NCBI RefSeq assembly: GCF_000971195.1
Contig: NZ_BBLZ01000003.1
Location: 1-64,000, forward strand
Reading direction: 5' to 3'
DNA length: 64,000 nt
DNA from: Demequina soli
Lineage (GTDB): Bacteria; Actinomycetota; Actinomycetes; Actinomycetales; Demequinaceae
The position numbers and the translations under genes are program-made. The notes under the pieces were generated by a model that saw only the letters and a list, made by a program, of their open reading frames with translations, made no database searches and was not told where the DNA came from. Below are positions 9,198 through 17,251 of this stretch, piece after piece (position 1 is the stretch's first letter; each line of letters starts with the position of its first letter).

Positions 9198-10631
9198 ATG
9201 TTCAAAGACGCCAACGAGGCGATCGAGTATGTGAAGAACGAGGGCGTCGAGTTCGTCGACATCCGCTTCTGCGACCTGCCCGGCCAGATGCAGCACTTCA
9301 ACATCCCCGCGTCGCAGTTCACCGAGGACGTGTTCACCGAGGGTGCGATGTTCGACGGTTCGTCGATCCGCGGCTTCCAGGCGATCAACGAGTCCGACAT
9401 GAAGCTGCTGCCGGACGTCGCGACCGCGTTCGTCGACCCGTTCCGCAAGGCGAAGACGCTGGTCATCAACTTCTCGATCGTGGACCCGTTCACGAACGAG
9501 CCGTACTCGCGCGACCCCCGCAACATCGCGGCGAAGGCCGTCGAGTACCTGAAGTCCACCGGCATCGGCGACACCGCGTTCTTCGCGCCCGAGGCCGAGT
9601 TCTTCATCTTCGACTCGGTTCGCTTCGACACGAACCAGCACGAGGGCTACTACCACATCGACTCGTCCGAGGCGTGGTGGAACACCGGCGTCGAGACCGA
9701 GGCGGACGGCACCCCGAACCGCGGCTACAAGACGCGCTACAAGGGCGGCTACTTCCCCGTCTCCCCCGGCGACCAGTTCGCGGACCTCCGCGACGAGATG
9801 TGCAAGGTCCTCGAGGAGGTCGGCCTTCACCTCGAGCGCGCGCACCACGAGGTGGGCACCGCCGGCCAGCAGGAGATCAACTACCGCTTCAACACCCTGC
9901 TCCACGCCGGTGACGACATCCAGAAGTTCAAGTACGTCATCAAGAACGTCGCGTGGCGCGCAGGCAAGACCGTGACCTTCATGCCGAAGCCGCTCTTCGG
10001 CGACAACGGCTCGGGCATGCACGTCCACCAGTCGATCTGGAAGAACGGCGAGCCGCTGTTCTACGACGAGTCCGGCTACGGCGGCCTCTCGGACATCGCC
10101 CGCTGGTACATCGGCGGCATCCTCAAGCACGCCCCGTCGCTGCTCGCGTTCACCAACCCGACCGTCAACTCGTACCACCGCCTCGTGCCGGGCTACGAGG
10201 CCCCGGTCAACCTGGTGTACTCGGCCCGCAACCGCTCCGCCGCGGTGCGTATCCCGATCACCGGCTCGAACCCGAAGGCCAAGCGCATCGAGTTCCGCGC
10301 GCCGGACCCGTCGTCGAACCCGTACCTCGCGTTCGCTGCCCTCCTGATGGCCGGCCTCGACGGCATCAAGAACCGCATCGAGCCCCCGGCCCCGGTCGAC
10401 AAGGACCTCTACGAGCTTCCCCCGGAGGAGCACGCCCAGATCGCTCAGGTCCCGGCCTCGCTCCCCGAGGTGCTCGACGCCCTCGAGGCGGACCACGGCT
10501 TCCTCACCGAGGGCGGCGTGTTCACCGAGGACCTCATCGAGATGTGGATCGACCTCAAGCGCACGCAGGAGATCGACCCGCTGCGCTTCCGTCCGCACCC
10601 GCACGAGTTCGAGCTCTACTACGACTGCTGA
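9198..10631 (+). CDS. glnA: Glutamine synthetase type I (adenylylated form)
   Basis: This enzyme makes glutamine from glutamate, ammonia and ATP. The 477-residue product has the beta-grasp domain and motifs of [13 protein letters not shown], the metal-binding [34 protein letters not shown] and [21 protein letters not shown] contains Tyr405, the residue that GlnE adenylylates in GSI-beta enzymes. ATG at 9198 is chosen because AAGGAG stands six bases upstream; an in-frame ATG at 9183 has no such site. A GlnR box lies upstream, and glnE is in the same window but 48 kb away. Confidence 0.97.
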   Translation: MFKDANEAIEYVKNEGVEFVDIRFCDLPGQMQHFNIPASQFTEDVFTEGAMFDGSSIRGFQAINESDMKLLPDVATAFVDPFRKAKTLVINFSIVDPFTNEPYSRDPRNIAAKAVEYLKSTGIGDTAFFAPEAEFFIFDSVRFDTNQHEGYYHIDSSEAWWNTGVETEADGTPNRGYKTRYKGGYFPVSPGDQFADLRDEMCKVLEEVGLHLERAHHEVGTAGQQEINYRFNTLLHAGDDIQKFKYVIKNVAWRAGKTVTFMPKPLFGDNGSGMHVHQSIWKNGEPLFYDESGYGGLSDIARWYIGGILKHAPSLLAFTNPTVNSYHRLVPGYEAPVNLVYSARNRSAAVRIPITGSNPKAKRIEFRAPDPSSNPYLAFAALLMAGLDGIKNRIEPPAPVDKDLYELPPEEHAQIAQVPASLPEVLDALEADHGFLTEGGVFTEDLIEMWIDLKRTQEIDPLRFRPHPHEFELYYDC

Positions 10632-10649
10632 GTCGTAGCGCTCATCCGG

Positions 10650-10682
10650 AGGCCCGTCCCGCATCGCGCGGGGCGGGCCTTC
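10650..10682 (+). terminator. glnA terminator
   Basis: A 12-base stem (10650-10661 with 10669-10680) closes with one G-U pair over a seven-base loop, 18 bases after the glnA stop, and is followed by TT. Confidence 0.85.
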
Positions 10683-10754
10683 CACTTGTGCGGGGACGAT
10701 GCGCGGGGTCGACCGGGTGCGCCGGTGCCCCTGTTCCTCCTGCTAGGGGCCCGC

Positions 10755-10760
10755 TAGGGT
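10755..10760 (+). promoter_or_regulatory. -10 element of the small membrane protein gene
   Basis: TAGGGT ends seven bases before the ATG at 10768, again a leaderless arrangement with no ribosome site between. Confidence 0.45.
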
Positions 10761-10767
10761 CGTCCGC

Positions 10768-11133
10768 ATGTGGACGCTCGCACGCACCCCCGATGGCCCT
10801 CGACTCATGTGGACACACGTGCGGTGGGCGCGAATCGTCGCTCTCCTGCTCATCGCGTGGTGGGCGCTGATGGTGATCGCGAACATGCTGCTCGACGGCG
10901 GGAGCGCCGGCTCGATCGCCGTGTGGACGCTCGTGATCGGCGCGCCCGGCGTCACCCTCCTGTACCGCCTCGGGGTCGACCGGACCTGCGCGGTCCGCGA
11001 GGTGGTGGCGACCCGAGAGGTCGAGGACGGGCTCCTGGTCACCGTGATGGACGACCGCGCCCGCCGTCACGAGGTCCTCACCGATCCGTCGACCGCGGCG
11101 GCCGTCGCGCGGGCGGTGGCGGGCGCCGAGTAG
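10768..11133 (+). CDS. Small membrane protein, unknown function
   Basis: I do not recognise this 121-residue protein. It has two predicted membrane segments (about 23-42 and 50-68) and a short polar C-terminal domain with a DDRARRHEV stretch. Support for a real gene comes from the leaderless promoter element, normal codon use, and a two-base gap to the stop of the opposing lipoprotein gene. It is the first gene after the conserved glnA block. Confidence 0.65.
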   Translation: MWTLARTPDGPRLMWTHVRWARIVALLLIAWWALMVIANMLLDGGSAGSIAVWTLVIGAPGVTLLYRLGVDRTCAVREVVATREVEDGLLVTVMDDRARRHEVLTDPSTAAAVARAVAGAE

Positions 11134-11135
11134 CG

Positions 11136-11639
11136 TCAGGACGCGCGTGATGGCTCGTCCTGAGCCGCGTAGGACGTGAACCTCCAGCCGTCGCCGTCAG
11201 CGATGACGGTGGGCCCCGAGAGGTCGCCCGCGCCGCCGCCGCGCCCGTCCCAGCGGATACGGAGCTCGCCGGTCGCGCCGCGCGCCACCGTCACCGCGAA
11301 CGGGGTCACGCCCGTGCCTGCCTCGTCGACGGTCGCCATGTCCGGGACGACCGTCATCCCGGTGCCGGCGGCCACCAGCGACACGGTGCCGCCCAGCGTC
11401 GGCGCGAAGCATCCGTAGACCACGACCGTGTCGCCGTAGGCATGCCGCTCTCCCGACCAGTCGGTGCCGAGGAGGATCCCCGGGTCGCCGTCGATCGCGG
11501 GCAGGTCGTTGCAGTCGTCGGCCATGGTGGGCGCCGCGTGCGGAGTGGGATCGAGAGGGACACGCGCGTCGCCACCGGCGCAAGCCGCACAGGCGAGCAC
11601 GGCCGCGCACGCGAGGAACGCCTGCCACCCACCACGCAT
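11136..11639 (-). CDS. Putative secreted lipoprotein
   Basis: This 167-residue protein starts with a short signal peptide (MRGGWQAFLACAAVLACAACAGG) whose cysteines could serve as a lipobox, although -3 to -1 is not a classic L-A-G. The rest has an Ig-like or beta-rich look (VPDMATVDEAGTGVTPFAVTV) and two further cysteines near the start and middle. ATG at 11639 is chosen because it begins the signal peptide; a longer in-frame start at 11702 adds an Arg-rich stretch. The function is unknown. Confidence 0.65.
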   Translation of the reverse strand: MRGGWQAFLACAAVLACAACAGGDARVPLDPTPHAAPTMADDCNDLPAIDGDPGILLGTDWSGERHAYGDTVVVYGCFAPTLGGTVSLVAAGTGMTVVPDMATVDEAGTGVTPFAVTVARGATGELRIRWDGRGGGAGDLSGPTVIADGDGWRFTSYAAQDEPSRAS

Positions 11640-11734
11640 GCTCACCCGAGCACCCCCTCGACGGCGGGCGCGACGGGCGCCCGCCGCCATCATCGCAGGC
11701 ACAGGGCGCTTTCAAGGCCCGGAAGGACGGCCTG

Positions 11735-12379
11735 TCAACTCTCGCGCGCCAGCCCGGCCTCACGCGCGCGGACGATCGCGGCCGCCCGGTCCGACACCTG
11801 GAGCTTCGCGAAGATCGCGGAGACGTGGTTGCGCACGGTCTTGAGGCTGATCATCAGATCGTGCGCGATCGCTGCGTTTCCCTTGCCCGCCGCGATCAGC
11901 TCGAGCACCTGCCTCTCGCGATCGGTCAGCTGCGGGAAGGCCGCCACGCGCGAGCCCGCGCCGGTCGCGAAGTGCGCGACGATGCGCGCCGCGATCTCGG
12001 GGCCGAAGATGGCCTCCCCTGCCGCGGCCGCACGCACCGCGCGCTCGAGCTCGTCCTGCTCGGCGCCCTTGAGCAGGTAGCCGCGGGCGCCCGCACGCAT
12101 GGCGGCGAACACCGAGTCGTCGTCCTCGAACATGGTCAGCACGACCACCGCGCAGCCGTTCGCGTCGCGCACGATGCGCCGGGTCGCCTCCATCCCGTCG
12201 AGGCCGGGCATGCGCAGGTCCATGAGGATCACGTCGGGGTGCTCGCTCGCGGCGAGCTCGACCGCCTCGATCCCTGTGGCGGCGGCTCCGACGAGCGTGA
12301 TGTCGTCGACCTCCGCGACCATGAGCTCGAGCCCGCGCCGGAACGCGGGATGGTCATCCGCGATGAGCAGGCGGATCAT
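11735..12379 (-). CDS. NarL/FixJ-type response regulator
   Basis: The 214-residue protein has a receiver domain with the acidic pocket (IADDH, residues 6-10), phospho-acceptor Asp54 (ILMDLRMPG) and the conserved Lys of LLKG. A LuxR-type helix-turn-helix follows at about 149-206 (LTDRERQVLELIAAGKGNAAIA, then KTVRNHVSAIFAKL). Its start overlaps the stop of the upstream kinase gene (ATGA), so the pair is translated together. Likely targets are its own operon and the divergent membrane protein gene. Confidence 0.95.
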   Translation of the reverse strand: MIRLLIADDHPAFRRGLELMVAEVDDITLVGAAATGIEAVELAASEHPDVILMDLRMPGLDGMEATRRIVRDANGCAVVVLTMFEDDDSVFAAMRAGARGYLLKGAEQDELERAVRAAAAGEAIFGPEIAARIVAHFATGAGSRVAAFPQLTDRERQVLELIAAGKGNAAIAHDLMISLKTVRNHVSAIFAKLQVSDRAAAIVRAREAGLARES

Positions 12380-14223
12380 GCGCGCGGCTCCACCAGGTGC
12401 TCGGGCGACCGGGCCGACTCGAGCGGCAGGACCGCGTGCACGAGCAGTCCGCCCTCGGGCCGTGGACCGATCGCGCAGGTGCCACCCAGCTCGGCCGCGC
12501 GCTCGCGCATCGAGCTCCAGCCCACGCCGTCCTCGACCCCTGGGAGCGCGCCACGACCGTTGTCGGCGATCGTCACCTCGAGCGCGTCGCCGGCGCGGAA
12601 CGCAACCGTGCAACGTGACGCGCCGCTGTGACGCGCCACGTTGGTCATCGCCTCGGTGGCGATCCGGAACGCCGCGACCTCGACCGCCGCGGGCAACCGC
12701 GGCGCATCGCCCCCACCGTCCACCTCGAAGGCGACCTCGCCGGACAGCGCCGCCGCGCGCAGGCGCACCGCCGCAACCAAGCCGACCTCGTCGATGGCCA
12801 CCGGGCGCAGCCCGTCGACCACGCGGCGCACCTCGGCGATGGTGCCGCGAACCTCCTCGCGAGCCTCGGCGAGGAGGGCGTCGCGCTCGGCACCATCGCG
12901 CTTGGCCTGCGCCGCGTTGAGGGTGAGCAGGATCGCGGCCAGCGACGGTCCCACGCCGTCGTGCAGGTCGCGGCGCAGGCGACGCCGCTCCTCCTCGCGG
13001 CCGGAGACCAGGCGGCTGCGAGAGTCGCGCAGCGCATCGTTCAGCTGCTCGGCGCGCACGAGCACGGCGGCATGGCGTGCGAGGTCCCCGAGCAACGCGC
13101 GGTCGGACGCGTCGAGCACACGCCCCGGTGGCAGGTCGACCACGAGGTCGCCGAGGTGCTCGCCCCGATGCACAAGCGCGACCCCGGTGCCCGCGGGGCC
13201 GATCGACACGCGCTCCGCACGCAGCGCATCGGCCACCGCAGCCGTCACCGCGTCGACGAGCCCGTCGGGGTCCGCCGACTCCGCCCGCTCGCCGAGCAGC
13301 CGCCAGGCGGCCTGCGCCTCGGACCGGTAGCCGTAGACCCAGCGCTCGATGCGCCGCTCGATCCAGCGATGCGCGGGCTGCATCGACACCGCCACGACGG
13401 CGATGCCGATCGCACCCGCGAGGGTGGAGCTGCTCAGGACGGCGCCGGCCAGCGCAAGGATTCCCGCGTAGGCGGCCAGCGCGACCACGATCAGCGCGCC
13501 GTAGACCAGGGTGCGGCTCAGCACCAACCTGATATCGAGCAGGTGGTGTCGGACGATCGCGACGGACACCGCGACGGGGATCCCCAGGGCGCCGATGGCG
13601 AGCACCCACGTGAACGGGAAAGCCGGGACCTGATCGCGCGCGAGATACGCCGCCCACACGAGCAGGAGCGCCGTCGGCACGCTCAGGCTGCCCCACACGA
13701 CCCAGAGCAACTGGAGCCTCTCGACACCGCCGGACCGCCGAAGCCGCCATCCGACTGCCCAGACGGCTCCGAAGAGGAAGGCCGTGACCACCACGAGGCC
13801 GAGGACGCCCACGGCTCCGAGCCAGGCGGGCAACGCGACCGGCGGCTCCACGCCACCGTGCGCCGCGGCGAAGCCTTCGCGATCGGCGGCGGCGCCGATC
13901 CAGAACAGCACGTTGCCCGCGAGCCCGATGTGGATCCACCGTGCCCATCGGCGGGATCCCGGCCTGCCGTCGGGCAGCAGGTAGGCGATCAGCGCGACCC
14001 ACAGGAACAGGAGCGTCCACATCCCCTGCGTCGCCTGATCGAGGACCAGGCCGAGGCGTCCGGCACCGGCCGTAGCGCCGGACGGCAGCCCGAGCACGAT
14101 CCCGACGCTCACGCCGTGCGCGACCAGCAGCCACCCGATGACGCGGCTCCCGCCGTGCAGCAGCACCACGAGCCCCGCGACGCACGGCACCGCCCCCACG
14201 GCGATGGCAAGCACGGCGTCCAT
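12376..14223 (-). CDS. Membrane sensor histidine kinase (NarX/LiaS-like)
   Basis: This 615-residue kinase begins with many membrane segments (about residues 1-315), carries a GAF-like linker region, then a HisKA_3 dimerisation domain with the phosphorylated His near 421 (RDLHDGVGPSLAAIL). The C-terminal HATPase domain shows N-box residues (TEAMTNVARHSGASRC), a G1 box (VTIADNGRGALPG) and GVGWSSMRERAAELGGTC. ATG at 14223 is chosen since it opens the first membrane segment. It partners with the overlapping response regulator. The membrane-embedded sensor suggests an envelope or lipophilic signal, but this is inference. Confidence 0.93.
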   Translation of the reverse strand: MDAVLAIAVGAVPCVAGLVVLLHGGSRVIGWLLVAHGVSVGIVLGLPSGATAGAGRLGLVLDQATQGMWTLLFLWVALIAYLLPDGRPGSRRWARWIHIGLAGNVLFWIGAAADREGFAAAHGGVEPPVALPAWLGAVGVLGLVVVTAFLFGAVWAVGWRLRRSGGVERLQLLWVVWGSLSVPTALLLVWAAYLARDQVPAFPFTWVLAIGALGIPVAVSVAIVRHHLLDIRLVLSRTLVYGALIVVALAAYAGILALAGAVLSSSTLAGAIGIAVVAVSMQPAHRWIERRIERWVYGYRSEAQAAWRLLGERAESADPDGLVDAVTAAVADALRAERVSIGPAGTGVALVHRGEHLGDLVVDLPPGRVLDASDRALLGDLARHAAVLVRAEQLNDALRDSRSRLVSGREEERRRLRRDLHDGVGPSLAAILLTLNAAQAKRDGAERDALLAEAREEVRGTIAEVRRVVDGLRPVAIDEVGLVAAVRLRAAALSGEVAFEVDGGGDAPRLPAAVEVAAFRIATEAMTNVARHSGASRCTVAFRAGDALEVTIADNGRGALPGVEDGVGWSSMRERAAELGGTCAIGPRPEGGLLVHAVLPLESARSPEHLVEPRA

Positions 14224-14265
14224 GCCGCCAGTGTCGATGATCGGGGCCCGCGTGCACAGGGCTCC

Positions 14266-14293
14266 CGGGACAAGTTCCCAGGCTGTCCGGGAC
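14266..14293. promoter_or_regulatory. Direct repeats in the divergent kinase/membrane-protein promoter
   Basis: CGGGACA occurs at 14266-14272 and 14287-14293, starts 21 bases apart (two helical turns), within the 137-base divergent region. This is a plausible paired site for the NarL-type regulator, inferred from spacing and position only. Confidence 0.35.
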
Positions 14294-14360
14294 ACGCGCA
14301 TCGTGCGGGCGGGTCGGCGGGAGCCCGACGGTTGCCTCACCGAACAGAGAGGAGCCGAGC

Positions 14361-15035
14361 ATGTCGCTCAGCAGATTCGACCGGATCGCACCGTGGAGCG
14401 GGGCGATCGCGGGTGTCGCATGGGTGGCGCAGGACGCGCTCGCCCAGTTCCGCGAGGACGATGCGCCCGGCGGTGGCACCGTCGCCTACATCGCCGACCA
14501 CCTCGCGACCAACGTGGCGGCGAGCCTCTGCCTGGTGGTGATGGCCATCGCGCTGTTGTTCTTCGCCGCGACGCTGCGCACCACCCTGCGCGATTCGGAG
14601 GGCGTCGTGGGCACCTTCTCCGGGGTCGCGTACGGCGGATGGCTCGTCGCGGTCGCCGGCGCCGCGCAGATGCTCGTGTGGAACATGAGCCTCATCCATG
14701 GCGTGCCGGCGGGCGCCGACACGGCGCTGCACACCCTCGACTACGTCGCGTACTTCGCGTGGGACGCGGTGGCCATCGGGGTAGCCGGCGCATTCATCGC
14801 GACCGGCCTCGGCATCGTGACGGGCGCCGCGCTCCCCCGATGGTTCGGGATCGTCACGCTCGTGCTCGGGGTGCTAGGCGCGCTCGGTGCCGCGGGCATC
14901 CCGCCCGGGGGGATGGTGAGCTACGTCCTCCTGCCGTTCTGGCTGGTCGCGGTCTCCATCATGATGGCGCGACGTCAGCGGCGCTCCCGGGCGGGCGCAC
15001 CGGCACCGCACCACGACACCGCGACAGTGGCCTGA
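14361..15035 (+). CDS. Multi-pass membrane protein, divergent from the two-component system
   Basis: The 224-residue protein has about six hydrophobic segments and a short charged tail, like DUF4386-type membrane proteins; I am not certain of the family. GAGAGGAG (14346-14353) is the ribosome site. Being divergent from the histidine kinase operon across a short region with direct repeats, it is the likely main target of that system. A GGACGATGCG decamer encodes EDDA in the first outer loop. Confidence 0.75.
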   Translation: MSLSRFDRIAPWSGAIAGVAWVAQDALAQFREDDAPGGGTVAYIADHLATNVAASLCLVVMAIALLFFAATLRTTLRDSEGVVGTFSGVAYGGWLVAVAGAAQMLVWNMSLIHGVPAGADTALHTLDYVAYFAWDAVAIGVAGAFIATGLGIVTGAALPRWFGIVTLVLGVLGALGAAGIPPGGMVSYVLLPFWLVAVSIMMARRQRRSRAGAPAPHHDTATVA

Positions 15036-15057
15036 ACGGCGCGCCCCGACCCACGCG

Positions 15058-15105
15058 CCGACGGGGAGCGCCCGCACTCACGCGAGGGCGGGCGGTCCCC
15101 GTCGG
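15058..15105. terminator. Bidirectional terminator
   Basis: The 18-base arms 15058-15075 and 15088-15105 pair with a single mismatch over a 12-base loop. It sits between the convergent membrane protein gene and acetyltransferase gene. Confidence 0.85.
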
Positions 15106-15137
15106 TCGTGCGGACGCCGCGGGGCCCACGGCCGCCG

Positions 15138-15734
15138 TCAGCCCCCGACCGGCCTCCACATCAGCGTCACCGGCGACCGGTCGATCACCGTGGGGAACCG
15201 GCCGACCTCGACGTAGCCGAGCCGCGCGTAGCGGACGTTGTTGACCGGGTTGCTCGACTCCAGGTAGGTGGGCATCCCCTGCGCGTCCCAGCGCTCGAGG
15301 TCGACGCCGAGGTGCGCCATGCCCGCTCCCCTGCCCGCCGCGCGCGGGTGGGTGGCGAGCAGGTTGAGGTAGGCGTGGGGCGGTCGCAGCGCGCGATGCT
15401 CCTCGAAGCGCGACCACAGGGTGAGGAGGTCGGCGACGCGCGACGGCTCGAGGGAGGTGTCGAGGTGGCGACGGAGCGCATCGGCCTGCTCGGCGGACAT
15501 CTCCGGCGCTCCGTCGGGTAGCCACACCGAGACCGTGTCGGCCTCGCCGGTCACCCAGACCGTCCCGTGACCCAGCGCGCCCTCGACGAAGAAGCGCCAG
15601 AAGCCGGGAATGTGATCGACAGACCCGTCCGGGCGCGCCAGGGCGACCTCCCACACCGGGTCGTGCGCGAAGGCCAGCGCGATCGTGCCGACCACGGCGT
15701 CGACGTCGGCGGCGGTGGCGGGGCGCGGGATCAT
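15138..15734 (-). CDS. GNAT family N-acetyltransferase
   Basis: The 198-residue protein has the GNAT fold: MIPRPATAADVDAVVGTI at the start, the acetyl-CoA loop in HPRAAGRGAGMAHLG (motif A, R/Q-x-x-G-x-G/A) and YLESSNPVNNVRYARLGYVEVG at the end, the latter typical of the subfamily acting on small molecules. The substrate is unknown. The start lies four bases past the stop of the serine hydrolase gene, so they form an operon. Confidence 0.88.
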   Translation of the reverse strand: MIPRPATAADVDAVVGTIALAFAHDPVWEVALARPDGSVDHIPGFWRFFVEGALGHGTVWVTGEADTVSVWLPDGAPEMSAEQADALRRHLDTSLEPSRVADLLTLWSRFEEHRALRPPHAYLNLLATHPRAAGRGAGMAHLGVDLERWDAQGMPTYLESSNPVNNVRYARLGYVEVGRFPTVIDRSPVTLMWRPVGG

Positions 15735-15738
15735 CGCG

Positions 15739-17079
15739 TCACCGTAGCGCGTCGACCAGCTCCGCGGCCATCGACACCACGCGGTTGTCGTCGGCCGTGG
15801 GCGTGAAGCCGAGGCGCGCGACCACGAGCTGCTCCGACGGCACCACCACGACCCACTGGCCGTCGTGGCCCTCCGCGAAGTACGTGTCGGCCGGCAACCC
15901 CTTCTCGACGACGGAGCCGTCGGGGCGAGCGTTCGACCACCAGCCGGACGCGTAGCCGTCCGAGCCCTCCTCGACGGTCGTTTCCACGGCCGTCGTGGAG
16001 TCCGCGATCCACCCCGCGGGCAGCAGCTGCTCGCCGTTCCACTCGCCGTCCTGGAGCGCGAACTGGCCGATGGTCGCCCAGTCGCGCGGCGTCGCCCACA
16101 TGTAGGACGAGCACACCGGGGTGCCGACCGCATCGGCCTCGAGGACCGCGCTCGCCAGGCCCAGCGGCGCGAAGACCTGCTGGCGCGGAGCGTCGGCCTG
16201 GCCGCGGTCGGCCGTCACGATGTCGCACATGAGGGTCGTCGCCCCGCTCGAGTACTGGAGGTACGAGCCGGGCTCGTGCGCGAGCGGCTGTGACGCGACG
16301 TACGCGCCCATGTCTCCCTCGCCGTAGAGCATCTGGGTGATGGGCGTGCCGAGGTCGTAGGTCTCGTCCCACTGCAGGCCCGAGGTCATCTGCATGAGGT
16401 TGCGCAGCGTGATCGCGGAGCGCCCGTCGGTCCACGACGGCACGAGGTGGTCGTCGTCGAGCGACACCTCGCCCTGTTGGACCAGGCGACCGACCATGAG
16501 GTTGGTGACGGACTTGGTCATCGACCAGCCGAGCTGGGGCGTGGTCTGGTCGAAGCCGTCCGCGTAGCGCTCGGCGACCAGCTGGCCGTCCTTGAGCACC
16601 ACGACGCCGCGCGTGCCCAGCTCCGCCTGCGCGTCGGCGGGCAGGTCGTCGCCGAAGCCGCGCGCGAGGGCGGCGGTCACCGCGTCGTCGGACGATGCGG
16701 TGAGCGGAAGGTCGGTGTACGGGTTGGCGTCCGCGGACACGGCCGTCGCGGCGGGCAGCGCGTCGGGACGGGACGATGCGAGGGTGCACCCGTAGCCGTC
16801 GACCTCCCACGCCTTCTGCTTGGCGAGCACGCCGAGGATCGTGGCCTGCGCGGCCGTGCCGTCGTCGGTCAGCTTGGTGCTGAGCACCGGCACGAGGGGG
16901 TTGGGGGGAAGGTCGTCCGCCGCATCGTCCCTGCCCGCGATCGCGTGGAGCGCGCACGCGTTGTGCGCGGCGTACCCCGTGCCGGTGAGGAGCATCGGCC
17001 GCTCGTACCAGTAGGCGGCGGTGACGCCGACGGCGAGCGTGGCGACGGAGGCGATGACGATGGTGCGTGCGCGTGGCAT
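15739..17079 (-). CDS. Membrane-anchored serine hydrolase (class C beta-lactamase fold)
   Basis: This 446-residue protein begins with a signal anchor (about 6-25) and belongs to the beta-lactamase/penicillin-binding class C superfamily: catalytic SMTK at 186-189, a YSSG motif in place of YxN, and HDG (EGHDGQWVVV) in place of KTG. Such proteins act as esterases, peptidases or 6-aminohexanoate-dimer hydrolases. It acts outside the membrane. Three GGACGATGCG decamers fall in its first 130 residues (GRDDAADD, LASSRPD, TASSDDA), the densest cluster in any gene here. Confidence 0.88.
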   Translation of the reverse strand: MPRARTIVIASVATLAVGVTAAYWYERPMLLTGTGYAAHNACALHAIAGRDDAADDLPPNPLVPVLSTKLTDDGTAAQATILGVLAKQKAWEVDGYGCTLASSRPDALPAATAVSADANPYTDLPLTASSDDAVTAALARGFGDDLPADAQAELGTRGVVVLKDGQLVAERYADGFDQTTPQLGWSMTKSVTNLMVGRLVQQGEVSLDDDHLVPSWTDGRSAITLRNLMQMTSGLQWDETYDLGTPITQMLYGEGDMGAYVASQPLAHEPGSYLQYSSGATTLMCDIVTADRGQADAPRQQVFAPLGLASAVLEADAVGTPVCSSYMWATPRDWATIGQFALQDGEWNGEQLLPAGWIADSTTAVETTVEEGSDGYASGWWSNARPDGSVVEKGLPADTYFAEGHDGQWVVVVPSEQLVVARLGFTPTADDNRVVSMAAELVDALR

Positions 17080-17251
17080 GGCTGGGGAACCCTTCGAATC
17101 CAAGACGATCGCGCCGGGAGCCCACGTCGGTGTGGAGCCCCGCCGGCGCCGATCGAGACGGCCCAGACTAGGCCATCGGAGCGCGGTCGACGCACGCGTC
17201 GCGGACGATGCGGTGGCGGGCGATGTTCCCCGGCTACGGCAGGATGGGCGC